In this document: one piece after another, positions 45,437 through 52,562 of the stretch | Layout: each line of letters opens with the position of its first letter | Position numbering within the stretch: position 1 is the first letter of the stretch | Origin: Lachnospiraceae bacterium | Lineage (GTDB): Bacteria > Bacillota > Clostridia > Lachnospirales > Lachnospiraceae | DNA length: 64,000 nt | Assembly: GCA_017395635.1 (NCBI GenBank) | Contig: JAFQOE010000029.1 | Coordinates: forward strand, 27,315-91,314 | Reading direction: 5' to 3' | Notes under the pieces: generated by a model | Databases searched by the model: none | Told to the model about the DNA's origin: nothing | The model's input: only the letters and a program-made list of their open reading frames with translations | Made by a program: the position numbers and the translations under genes

Positions 45437-46054
45437 ATGGAAGAGAAAGTAAAGAATGAATATGAGTTTCATGAGGAATGGTTGGAACTTGAAAAGTATC
45501 AATTTAAAATTATGACAGTGATAACAGTATTAGCGGATAATAACAGAGCCTTTAGAGGTAAGCTATCAGATTTGTGTAAAGAAATGTCAATACAGGCATC
45601 TGGCGGCAATACACAAAAGATAAGAAGTACATTAGATTGTTTGTGCGAACAGGGATATTTAACGATAATGAAGGATGAGGATATATATAATATATCTTTA
45701 AAAAGGGCGGCTGAAAAAAGTAAAAAGGTAACCATAATCAAAAAGGCTTGGTATGATTTGATTAAAGAAACCAAAAGCAACAGGGAGATAGAAGCGGCAT
45801 GGGAAAACTTGTTGAAGGTGTTTGTGGTGTTGTTAGATTATACAGAGCAAAATAATGACGATTTACATACTTACAAGGAGATTGCAAAGAGAATAGGTGC
45901 AAGCACTACTACAATAGGAAGATGTGTGGATGCGATTTGTTCCATTGATTTTGTGGATTTCCAGATTATGAGAGATGTTGTCAATGTTGCGAATAAGCAA
46001 GGGCAAATTAAAGGGAAGGGGCAGCATTATTTTAGAGGTATGATTTTTAAATAA
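45437..46054 (+). CDS. Putative replication initiator or DNA-binding protein
   Basis: 205 residues. Two winged-helix-like segments: about 20-85 (VITVLADNNRAFRGKLSDLC, QKIRSTLDCLCEQGYLTI) and about 125-180 (TYKEIAKRIGASTTTIGRCV). This two-domain shape is common in replication initiators of small plasmids and elements, but no catalytic or family motif was recognised. AAGGAG precedes the start. The 3' end overlaps a 27-base repeat found again after the WYL gene. Confidence 0.5.
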   Translation: MEEKVKNEYEFHEEWLELEKYQFKIMTVITVLADNNRAFRGKLSDLCKEMSIQASGGNTQKIRSTLDCLCEQGYLTIMKDEDIYNISLKRAAEKSKKVTIIKKAWYDLIKETKSNREIEAAWENLLKVFVVLLDYTEQNNDDLHTYKEIAKRIGASTTTIGRCVDAICSIDFVDFQIMRDVVNVANKQGQIKGKGQHYFRGMIFK

Positions 46055-46071
46055 AACATATAATTTTTTGG
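46045..46071 (+). repeat. 27-base direct repeat, copy 1
   Basis: TTTTAAATAAAACATATAAT and the following TTTTTGG match 47267-47293 with one mismatch. It covers the stop codon of the upstream gene. The two copies bracket the WYL gene. Confidence 0.75.
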
Positions 46072-46119
46072 TTAATCTATATTTATTATTTATAGATGCT
46101 TCAAAAAATTATATAATGT

Positions 46120-46177
46120 ATTTAAGCGGCGGCTGCCGCTTAAATACAAGTTGTAAAAGTTTGCTTCGCAAACTTTT
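46120..46177 (+). terminator. Two adjacent hairpins upstream of the WYL gene
   Basis: ATTTAAGCGGC-GGCT-GCCGCTTAAAT (46120-46145) and AAAAGTTTGC-TTC-GCAAACTTTT (46155-46177). The second ends in TTTT. They may terminate the upstream operon or form the WYL gene's leader. Confidence 0.6.
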
Positions 46178-46201
46178 ACTTAACCAACAGGAGAAAAAAT
46201 A

Positions 46202-47221
46202 ATGAATGAAGATGTGACATACAGTAAGAAACTAGTGCCAATCTATTTGATGAAATTCTTTGAAGAAAAGACAGACGATAATCATGGTGCTTCAATGGCG
46301 GAAATTCTTGATTACATGGAAAAAAGAGATATTTTTGTAGACAGGCGGACTATCTATTCTAATATCTCTTTGCTTGACTATTATGGATTTGAAATAGAAG
46401 GTAGACATGTGAATGAGCCATGCCAACACAGATATTATTATACAGGCAGAAAATTCTCTTCAAATGAATTAAAGTTTTTGATAGATGCGGTTGCATCTTC
46501 TAAGTTTCTTACAAAAACAAAATCAGAAGAATTGATAAAGAAAATCAAATCACTTGGAACACAATTTGACAATGAAAAATTGAATAGAAATATAATGCTT
46601 GGAAAACGTATCAAGAGCATGAATGATAAGGTGTTAAAAAACCTAGATAAAATCAATGAAGCTATCAACACAAACGCAAAGATAACATTCCAATACACGA
46701 GATGGAGTTGGGAAAAGAAACTGACACTTCTAAGAAATGGAGAGTTATATACTGTTAGTCCTTTTGCGGTAACCCTTGAAGATGATAATTATTATATGAT
46801 TGCTTTTGATTCTGCATACAATGAATTGCGACATTACAGAGTTGATAAGATGCAATCTGTAAAAATGATAATAGATGAACGTGACGGAATGGATATATTC
46901 AAATCGTTTAATGTGGCAGAATACACGCAAAAGACATTCAATATGTTTGGCGGAAAGGAAGAACTGATAAAATTACAGTGTCACAATTCCCTTGCAAATG
47001 TTGTTATAGACCGATTTGGAAGTGATATAAGTATTCGACCAGATTTTGACCATCCAGACCATTTTACAGTTAATCTTGATATAAATGTCAGTCCGCAATT
47101 CTATGCTTGGATATTTGGACTAGGAACAGGAATAAAGATAGTATCACCGCAATCCGTTATAGATGAATATACAACAATGCTTGATTCGATCGTAGCAAAT
47201 TATCAAAAGACGGATTCGTAA
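46202..47221 (+). CDS. WYL-domain transcriptional regulator
   Basis: 339 residues. A winged-helix N-terminus (about 10-80: MAEILDYMEKRDIFVDRRTIYSN style), then a WYL domain (about 150-235: ITFQYTRWSWEKK, LYTVSPFAVTLEDDNYYMIAF, LRHYRVDKMQSV) and a C-terminal WCX-like part. WYL proteins sense ligands or nucleic acids and control defence and DNA-repair genes in many mobile islands. AGGAG lies 8 bases before the start. Confidence 0.88.
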   Translation: MNEDVTYSKKLVPIYLMKFFEEKTDDNHGASMAEILDYMEKRDIFVDRRTIYSNISLLDYYGFEIEGRHVNEPCQHRYYYTGRKFSSNELKFLIDAVASSKFLTKTKSEELIKKIKSLGTQFDNEKLNRNIMLGKRIKSMNDKVLKNLDKINEAINTNAKITFQYTRWSWEKKLTLLRNGELYTVSPFAVTLEDDNYYMIAFDSAYNELRHYRVDKMQSVKMIIDERDGMDIFKSFNVAEYTQKTFNMFGGKEELIKLQCHNSLANVVIDRFGSDISIRPDFDHPDHFTVNLDINVSPQFYAWIFGLGTGIKIVSPQSVIDEYTTMLDSIVANYQKTDS

Positions 47222-47266
47222 AATTCGCTTTTTCCGTATTTTCTTTTTCTGTTCCCAGAAGTCAAA

Positions 47267-47293
47267 TTTTAAATGAAACATATAATTTTTTGG
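47267..47293 (+). repeat. 27-base direct repeat, copy 2
   Basis: One mismatch from 46045-46071. It lies between the WYL gene and its terminator. Confidence 0.75.
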
Positions 47294-47368
47294 AAAGTCC
47301 GATTTTGGTTTTCAGTTATCTCTTGGAAAGGGAGTGGATGAGGAAAACGGAAACGGACTTTTTTTCAT
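47294..47368 (+). terminator. Terminator after WYL gene
   Basis: AAAGTCCG pairs with CGGACTTT around a long loop, ending in T7. It faces the convergent minus-strand genes. Confidence 0.6.
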
Positions 47369-47412
47369 GGTGCTATCCCAGAATATACCCCACCCCACAT
47401 AGCAGATTTCTG

Positions 47413-47802
47413 TTATGCTGCTCTATCTGGAGCACAATCTACAATCATGTCTTTGTAATCTGGGTATGTTTCGAGAAACCAATCCTTCATGTGCTGATAA
47501 AGGTCAAGACCTTCGTAACCAAAACCAAGAGCATAGTAATCATAAGTCTCATTGAACAATGAAAGGTTGGCTCTATCAAGATTGTAGACGAATTTACGCA
47601 TGAAGTTAATTGTTAAGCCTTTGTGGTCATTACGTCTACTAGAGCGGCTGCCGCTGCTAACCAATACTCTATAAGTAGGATAGCTTTCTGTTAATTGTAA
47701 TAAAGTGTTGAACTCATCAGATGTGTTATCAAGTGTTGCATTATAAAATGTCTTTGTAATAGTAATAGTTTTCTTTGCTAAATCAATCTTTGGTTGTCTC
47801 AT
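47413..47802 (-). CDS. Unknown element protein, paralogue of the next gene
   Basis: 129 residues, no family recognised. It starts with MRQPKIDLAKKTITITKTF and contains EFNTLLQLTESYPTY, GLTINFMRKFV, DWFLETYPDYKD. It matches its upstream neighbour along the whole length (SYPT[YF], GL[TS]I, MR.F[VI]), so the two are old duplicates. ATG 47802 is preferred (AAGGAG upstream) over the longer frame. Likely in one operon with the next gene. Soluble; function unknown. Confidence 0.6.
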   Translation of the reverse strand: MRQPKIDLAKKTITITKTFYNATLDNTSDEFNTLLQLTESYPTYRVLVSSGSRSSRRNDHKGLTINFMRKFVYNLDRANLSLFNETYDYYALGFGYEGLDLYQHMKDWFLETYPDYKDMIVDCAPDRAA

Positions 47803-47857
47803 GGTTATAAATCTCCTTTTCTTGTATAGATATAAATAGTTGTAGTATCTTGATTTC

Positions 47858-48319
47858 TTATGCGGCAACTTCTAAATTCTGCTTAGAAGTTGTTGCAACA
47901 GATGAAGTGTTCTTTAACTCAATAGCAAGGTTATCAATGGCAAGTTTATCATCTTCGCAAAGGCTATTAAACTCATCCTTGTATCTGTTTAAGAAATTTC
48001 TCTTGATAGAAGCATACTTACCTTTTTCATCTTTGTGAATGTTGATGATTGCGTCAAATTCTTCAATAGCCTTTTCATCTTTCTTGTAGATGATAAATGC
48101 TCTCATTTTATGAATAGATAAACCATGATAAGAGGTTTTGCTGCTATTCTTGCTGATTTCTTTTTGTGCTAACGTAAATGTAGGATAAGAAGCTACTAAT
48201 TTTGAAATATATTCAAATTCTTCTGTTCCGACAGTAAAAGCTAATTTGGCAAGTTTTGCTGAAAGAATAATCTTGTTGTTTGCGAAGTCGATTGTTAAGT
48301 TGTTGTTCATGTTCATCAT
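47858..48319 (-). CDS. Unknown element protein (paralogue of 47413-47802)
   Basis: 153 residues: TIDFANNKIILSAKLAKLAF, EFEYISKLVASYPTFTL, GLSIHKMRAFIIYKKD, FLNRYKDEF; an extra C-terminal tail of about 35 residues (AIELKNTSSVATTSKQNLEV). AAGGAG precedes the start. First gene of the minus-strand pair, divergent from the serine recombinase. Soluble; function unknown. Such paired small proteins occur in mobile elements, but none is known to me by name. Confidence 0.6.
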   Translation of the reverse strand: MMNMNNNLTIDFANNKIILSAKLAKLAFTVGTEEFEYISKLVASYPTFTLAQKEISKNSSKTSYHGLSIHKMRAFIIYKKDEKAIEEFDAIINIHKDEKGKYASIKRNFLNRYKDEFNSLCEDDKLAIDNLAIELKNTSSVATTSKQNLEVAA

Positions 48320-48475
48320 AATTTTTTGTTCTCCTTTTGATTAAATAATTTTTTTCTTTTGTTGAGTTCTTATCTCTCTCAACCTTATGTACTTATTATA
48401 CTAATATGGTTGTACAAAAATTTGCACAGATATAAACCTTTTTGGAATTTTTTTGAAAAGTTTTTAAGAACGGAC

Positions 48476-48586
48476 AGTACCAAAATAAACCTAGTGAGAA
48501 ATAGTACCAAAAATGATTGACAATGAACCTTTTGGATGTTACAATGATAGTACCAAAATAAACGAACGCTTAAAATAGTACAAAAG
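48476..48586 (+). promoter_or_regulatory. Recombinase promoter with AGTACCAAAA direct repeats
   Basis: TTGACA (48517-48522) and TACAAT (48540-48545), 17-base spacing. AGTACCAAAATAAAC occurs at 48476 and 48549; AGTACCAAAAATGAT at 48503; AGTACAAAAG at 48577. These flank the promoter and may be operators or resolvase binding sites. The minus-strand pair is controlled from the same region (a further GTACAAAAA at 48412). Confidence 0.7.
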
Positions 48587-48597
48587 GAGTAGAGATT

Positions 48598-49311
48598 ATG
48601 AGTAAGAAAGTATATTACAGTTATAACAGAATTAGTACACCTAAACAGAACATAGAAAGACAAGTAAGAAATGCTTTGGAAGTTTACCCAGATGCACATG
48701 TGATTAAAGAAGTCTATACAGGAACTAAGACAGACGGAAGAAAAGAATGGAACAAGCTATATAAGTTAGTAAAGAAAGAAGCCGCAAGTGGAAAAGATAT
48801 TGTGATTGTATTTGATAGTGTTTCCAGAATGTCTAGAAATGCCGAGGAAGGCTTTAAATTGTACGAAGAACTGTTTAACTTAGGTATCAACCTTGTATTC
48901 CTTAAAGAGCCGCATATCAACACAGAAACATACAAGAAAGCATTGACGAATCAAGTTGCTATGACAGGAACAAATGCAGATATTTTATTAAAAGCTATCA
49001 ATGAATATCTTCTTACTCTTGCAAAGGAACAAATCAAGATTGCCTTTGAACAAAGTGAAAAAGAGGTTGAGGATTTACACAAGAGAACAAGTGAAGGTAT
49101 CAAGACTGCAAAGCTTAACGGAAAACAGATAGGAAGAATTAAAGGTAATAAATACACAACAAAGAAAGAGATTGCAGCAAAAGAAATTATCCTTAAAAAT
49201 AGCAAGGACTTTAATGGTAATAATTCGGATGCGGAAGTAATAAAAATTGCTGGTATATCAAGAAATTCTTACTACAAATATAAAGCGGAATTGAAACAGA
49301 ATATGGAATAG
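48598..49311 (+). CDS. Serine recombinase (resolvase/invertase family)
   Basis: 237 residues. The catalytic domain (about 5-150) has the nucleophile serine in YNRISTPKQNIERQ and the arginine-rich VFDSVSRMSRNAEEG; a long helix and a C-terminal HTH-like part (IAGISRNSYYKYKAEL) follow. The motifs look intact. Its separate role from the tyrosine integrase could be multimer resolution, inversion, or control of the nearby genes. AAGGAG precedes the start. Confidence 0.9.
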   Translation: MSKKVYYSYNRISTPKQNIERQVRNALEVYPDAHVIKEVYTGTKTDGRKEWNKLYKLVKKEAASGKDIVIVFDSVSRMSRNAEEGFKLYEELFNLGINLVFLKEPHINTETYKKALTNQVAMTGTNADILLKAINEYLLTLAKEQIKIAFEQSEKEVEDLHKRTSEGIKTAKLNGKQIGRIKGNKYTTKKEIAAKEIILKNSKDFNGNNSDAEVIKIAGISRNSYYKYKAELKQNME

Positions 49312-49313
49312 TG

Positions 49314-49339
49314 AAAGGCAGCGGAATCCGCTGCCTTTT
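49314..49339. terminator. Terminator between recombinase and lipoprotein genes
   Basis: AAAGGCAGCGG-AATC-CCGCTGCCTTT, with A and T flanks; usable both ways. Confidence 0.88.
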
Positions 49340-49350
49340 GAGAGTGATTT

Positions 49351-49566
49351 TTACTTTGCATTATTAATTCTTTCTTGTTGGTCTTGGATTTCTTGTATAT
49401 CGTCTTGCAATTGATTGTAATCATCTACGGCTTTTTGATAATTTTTTTCTGTTTGTTCAGCAGCTTTTACAGCTTCTTCATAAGCCTTTTCTTCTTTTGA
49501 TTTACAACCGCTTAAGCTAAATAAAATCATAATAGAAAATAGTATATAAAATATTTTTTTCTTCAT
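49351..49566 (-). CDS. Small lipoprotein with coiled coil
   Basis: 71 residues. Lipobox LSGC after a hydrophobic signal peptide (Cys at about 21); the mature part (EEKAYEEAVKAAEQTEKNYQ..., DIQEIQDQQERI) is an alpha-helical coiled coil. No family recognised; it may be part of an envelope or exclusion function of the element. GGAG lies 13 bases before the start. Confidence 0.7.
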   Translation of the reverse strand: MKKKIFYILFSIMILFSLSGCKSKEEKAYEEAVKAAEQTEKNYQKAVDDYNQLQDDIQEIQDQQERINNAK

Positions 49567-49595
49567 TTTACAATTACTTCTCCGTTCTTTATATT

Positions 49596-49636
49596 AAATT
49601 CCCTTTTGTTTATAGCTAATTGTTGGAAGGGAATTT
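49596..49636 (-). terminator. Possible terminator after second lipoprotein gene
   Basis: AAATTCCCTT pairs with AAGGGAATTT around a 21-base loop; no strong T-run. Confidence 0.4.
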
Positions 49637-49668
49637 ATCGATAGTTTACTCAAATGAGTAGTTAGAAT

Positions 49669-50031
49669 CTACTTTTCTTTTACAAACTGAATAGAATCAT
49701 CCCACCACAATGTGATTTCTCCTGTTTCTTCATTATATGAATATTCTAATTCCTTAGATTCTGAACCATCGTCAGAGGTAAATTGAATAACGGAATCCGT
49801 AATCTCATATGTACCTGTTGTTTTATTTGTTTCACCATTGGCTGTAACACGACCAGTGGTAAATGTATCTCCTTTAAAAATATAATATCTACCTATAGGA
49901 TTTCCAGCAACTCTCCATTCTGCTACCCAACTACCTTGTAACGATTTTTGAACTTTATCAGTTTTACTTCCACATGCACACAGGGACATGCACATTAGCA
50001 TTACTAAAATAATAGATAAGATTTTTTTCAT
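49669..50031 (-). CDS. Lipoprotein of unknown function
   Basis: 120 residues: signal peptide with lipobox LCAC; mature part is beta-rich with repeating W and G (SLQGSWVAEWRVAGNPIG, TTGTYEITDSVIQFTSDDG), similar to small lipocalin-like fold lipoproteins. It overlaps the preceding small gene by 4 bases. Function unknown. Confidence 0.75.
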   Translation of the reverse strand: MKKILSIILVMLMCMSLCACGSKTDKVQKSLQGSWVAEWRVAGNPIGRYYIFKGDTFTTGRVTANGETNKTTGTYEITDSVIQFTSDDGSESKELEYSYNEETGEITLWWDDSIQFVKEK

Positions 50032-50225
50032 CTCAACACCTCTTTCTGTTTGTTATCTTTGTTTTGGCATAGTTTACACAGACCTACCGCACGACCGTCA
50101 TAAGCAAGTGCCTCGTCGTATGTATCAAAATACTTTACATCATAGGGTTTCCTGTTTGATTCACGACAGTTGCCAAGAATATGAAGCTTGTGTGTGTTTA
50201 AATTATAGAAATACTTTTTCTCCAT
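50028..50225 (-). CDS. Small Cys/His-rich protein (possible metal-binding)
   Basis: 65 residues. LNTHKLHILGNCRESN and GLCKLCQNKD give H/C and CxxC pairs, as in small treble-clef-like zinc proteins; HxxxNC and CxxC resemble the Ada-type metal-binding fold. AAAGGAG lies before ATG 50225, and the frame overlaps the lipoprotein start by 4 bases. Translation is probably coupled. Confidence 0.65.
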   Translation of the reverse strand: MEKKYFYNLNTHKLHILGNCRESNRKPYDVKYFDTYDEALAYDGRAVGLCKLCQNKDNKQKEVLR

Positions 50226-50349
50226 AGAAAATCTCCTTTCTCTGTTGTTAATGATTGTCGAATAGTGTATTTTGATGTGAGAAACAGGAACTATTCTGCT
50301 TGTAATTATGCACCCACAACTCCTTTTTGTCAATTAAAATAGGCACTAT

Positions 50350-50369
50350 AATTCCTATATATAGGAATT
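50350..50369. promoter_or_regulatory. Perfect 20-bp palindrome, likely XRE operator
   Basis: AATTCCTATATATAGGAATT is a perfect palindrome between a TATAAT (50347-50352) and the XRE ribosome site. It would let the repressor control itself and perhaps the minus-strand lipoprotein operon. Confidence 0.75.
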
Positions 50370-50381
50370 GGGAGGTTGGTT

Positions 50382-50711
50382 ATGCTTCTTTTAGATACAA
50401 GAGAAATAGGAAATAGATTGTTAACTATAAGAAAGAAATATGGTATGACACAAAGTGAGGTTGCAGAAGCTTCTGGGTTAGCACTTAGAACTTATGCAGA
50501 TATTGAACGTGGTACAGTAAAGATGCGAGTTGATACCATTATTCACATTTGCAATGCATTGCACATTACACCAGATGAAATTTTGACAATAAGAAATGAT
50601 GAGATGATAGAGAAAGAAGAAGAGTTGCTCGCAAAGCTTAATGCCTGTTCTCCTAAGGATAAGGAAACCGCCCTTTCTTTGTTGTCGGTTTATTTGAAGT
50701 CATTAGAATAA
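50382..50711 (+). CDS. XRE-family repressor of the element
   Basis: 109 residues. Cro/CI HTH at about 8-60 (IGNRLLTIRKKYGMTQSEVA, GLALRTYADIERG), with a helical C-terminus for dimerisation. GGGAGG lies 7 bases before ATG 50382. The palindrome upstream suggests it is the element's self-regulated switch, perhaps governing the integrase or the minus-strand genes. Confidence 0.88.
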   Translation: MLLLDTREIGNRLLTIRKKYGMTQSEVAEASGLALRTYADIERGTVKMRVDTIIHICNALHITPDEILTIRNDEMIEKEEELLAKLNACSPKDKETALSLLSVYLKSLE

Positions 50712-50728
50712 TAGTAGTAAAGAGTGAG

Positions 50729-50758
50729 AAAGCAGCGGAAGATGTTCCCGCTGCTTTT
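50729..50758. terminator. Terminator between XRE and integrase genes
   Basis: AAAGCAGCGG pairs with CCGCTGCTTT; serves both convergent genes. Confidence 0.85.
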
Positions 50759-50766
50759 GATATTCA

Positions 50767-51984
50767 TTATAGTTGTTCCAGATTCTTCACAAGTTCATCT
50801 ACTCCTGTTTCGGATATGGCAACATAGTATTTATGTGTAACGTGGCTGCCGCTATGCCCCATTTGATTACACAGAAGATATTCTGGGGTGTTAAGTGCTG
50901 CAAGGTTTGTTCCGTAAGTGTGTCGCAAGTAGTGATATTTGAACATTATATTGTGTTCTCCTTGTAACGTTCTTGAATGAAACTTCATAGAATTGACAGT
51001 TTGTATCTTACCATTTGAAAGTGAATTTACTAATTCAAGAGAAGAAATGGTATTCCCAGAAACATCTTCTATAAAGGTTTGGTTTTGTTGTCTTTGTTTT
51101 GCTAATTCCTTTGCATCCTTTTTCATTTGGTTGTGCTGCTTTTTTAGATACTTTTTTAACGTGCTGCACATGTATATTTTTCTCTTTGCATTTCTAGTTT
51201 TGAGTGGTACTAATTTGATTAAGCCTTCTTGATATTGCATTTGTCTTTCTATTGATATTATCCCATTTTTGAAATCAATATCACTCCATTTCAAACCATA
51301 GCACTCATTGATGCGAAGTCCACAATACTTTCCTAACATATAAGCGGTTTCCGCATTTGTACCTTTGAAATACTTATCTAGATAATTCATTTCTTCTTTA
51401 TCAAAATATACAATGTCTGTTTCTTCATCTACCTTCATTTTAGGCATGTGTATTTTAGTGCTTTTGTTAATACACATTTTGTTGTAAGCATCCACACTCA
51501 TGTAGTTTCTGGAGTAGGCTTGACCGAAAATGAGATAGAACATTTTTAAAAATGATTCTACATAACTGTAAGCTCTACCTTCTAGATAGTATAATTCGGA
51601 AAGATAATCTTCGATTTCTGCAAGAGTAATTTCTTCTATATACATATTACCGAAGCGAGAGCACAAGTGATTCTTCCACAAGCTATCCTGTTTCTTAATG
51701 GTTGTATAAGCTTTTCCACTTCTGCCATGTTCACAGTATTCTTGATATACTTCTTTGACAGTTTTCTTTTGTATTTGAATAGGTTGTAATTGTTTGTTAC
51801 GTTCCTGTTCCATAGCTATTGTACGAGCTTTGATAGCTTGGTTTTTGGTTTTATAAGGTTTTCCTTGTTCATCTTTAACTCTTTTTTGTGCTTTCTTTCT
51901 TCCGTTCACAGTTACAATAAAACGATAACCCCAATATCCATTTTCAAGTTGGTACACTCCTGTTGATAAATCTTGCTTTGACAT
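50767..51984 (-). CDS. int: Tyrosine integrase of the element
   Basis: 405 residues. N-terminal arm-binding domain (about 8-60: GVYQLENGYWGYRFIV), SAM-like core-binding (about 80-185), catalytic part (about 195-405) with R in GLRINECYGLKW, HxxR in YHYLRHTYGTNLAA, H in MGHSGSHVTHKYY and the tyrosine in that last segment. All needed residues are visible. AGGAGG lies 6 bases before ATG 51984; earlier in-frame starts are less likely. It lies next to attR, as usual for a site-specific integrase. Confidence 0.95.
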   Translation of the reverse strand: MSKQDLSTGVYQLENGYWGYRFIVTVNGRKKAQKRVKDEQGKPYKTKNQAIKARTIAMEQERNKQLQPIQIQKKTVKEVYQEYCEHGRSGKAYTTIKKQDSLWKNHLCSRFGNMYIEEITLAEIEDYLSELYYLEGRAYSYVESFLKMFYLIFGQAYSRNYMSVDAYNKMCINKSTKIHMPKMKVDEETDIVYFDKEEMNYLDKYFKGTNAETAYMLGKYCGLRINECYGLKWSDIDFKNGIISIERQMQYQEGLIKLVPLKTRNAKRKIYMCSTLKKYLKKQHNQMKKDAKELAKQRQQNQTFIEDVSGNTISSLELVNSLSNGKIQTVNSMKFHSRTLQGEHNIMFKYHYLRHTYGTNLAALNTPEYLLCNQMGHSGSHVTHKYYVAISETGVDELVKNLEQL

Positions 51985-52002
51985 GTTCATTCCTCCTAAA
52001 AA

Positions 52003-52073
52003 GTTGTCCTTTTTTTGTCCGAACATGTTAAAGGTTGTTTGAGAGTTGTAAGAAGTTGTCCGAAAAATTGTCC
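52003..52073. repeat. TTGTCC direct repeats beside attR (possible arm-type sites)
   Basis: GTTGTCC at 52003 and 52055 and related TTGTCC at 52015 and 52068 form two pairs upstream of the integrase and just inside the right end. Their location fits arm-type integrase sites. Confidence 0.55.
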
Positions 52074-52098
52074 TTTAGAAAAGCCGCAATCCCTTTAT

Positions 52099-52171
52099 TT
52101 GCTAAGCGCGCTAAAGAATTAAACCTTGACGCTATCCACGATACCGTGCATGAAATGGCTAGGGATGAGGC
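52099..52171. repeat. attR: 73-bp direct repeat
   Basis: Identical to 44187-44259. It forms the right boundary of the element. Confidence 0.93.
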
Positions 52172-52220
52172 TAGACATGGCAAGGCATTTGAGGGATTGC
52201 TTAAGAGATACTTCTCGTAA
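52099..52220 (+). pseudogene. Rubrerythrin 3' remnant displaced by the element
   Basis: Encodes the last 39 residues of rubrerythrin ([20 protein letters not shown], then [15 protein letters not shown]) with only silent changes from the left copy after the 73-bp core. No promoter or proper start. It is probably the original chromosomal end; its silent differences show that the element's copy came from a related but different gene version. Confidence 0.9.
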
Positions 52221-52258
52221 GAAGAAATGTAGAAAAATCAATAAGTTACAGAGTTTTC

Positions 52259-52294
52259 AAGAGGATGAGTTAGAAGTTGACTTGTCCTCTTTTT
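52259..52294 (+). terminator. Terminator of the rubrerythrin remnant
   Basis: AAGAGGATGAGT pairs with ACTTGTCCTCTT, followed by TTTT. Confidence 0.85.
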
Positions 52295-52371
52295 ACGCTC
52301 TTTTTTTTGTGCTTGTTATGGGGCTTATTATGTTAAAAAGTAAAAAATTAATGTTTTTCGTTAAAATGTTG

Positions 52372-52443
52372 TTGACAAAGATAAAAACAAGTGCTATATT
52401 CTATTTAACGACAAACGATAAATAATTAACATTTACCGTTTGT
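52372..52443 (+). promoter_or_regulatory. DUF2975 operon promoter with inverted-repeat operator
   Basis: TTGACA (52372-52377) and TATATT (52395-52400), 17-base spacing. Eleven bases after the -10 lies ACAAACGATAAAT-N7-ATTTACCGTTTGT (52411-52443), 13-bp arms with one mismatch, near the start of the transcript. A good operator for the small XRE protein encoded downstream. Confidence 0.75.
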
Positions 52444-52562
52444 TATCTTGCAAGAGTGATAAAGTAACTGTTAACTAAGTATGTATCTACATAATTTTAA
52501 GGATAACTTGTAGATGCTTCAGTACATGAAAAGAACAAAAGGAAAGAAGAGGGCACGTAATT

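Larger units (their letters stand above)
44187..52171. mobile_element. Integrative element inserted at the 3' end of the rubrerythrin gene
   Basis: About 7.9 kb between identical 73-bp ends. A tyrosine integrase gene lies just inside the right end, transcribed inward. Cargo: an HNH protein, two probable DNA-binding proteins, a WYL regulator, two paralogous unknowns, a serine recombinase, two lipoproteins, a small Cys protein and an XRE repressor. The left copy supplies a replacement 3' end and terminator for rubrerythrin. No conjugation or phage structural genes were seen, so it may need a helper or have been trimmed. It may still be mobile. Confidence 0.92.

Noticed and set aside
52035..52098. 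Upstream half of the 61-codon ORF at the right end of the element
   Set aside because: Only the rubrerythrin remnant is real; the first 21 codons belong to the integrase upstream region.
44187..52171. Element considered as a prophage
   Set aside because: No capsid, tail, terminase or lysis genes are present.
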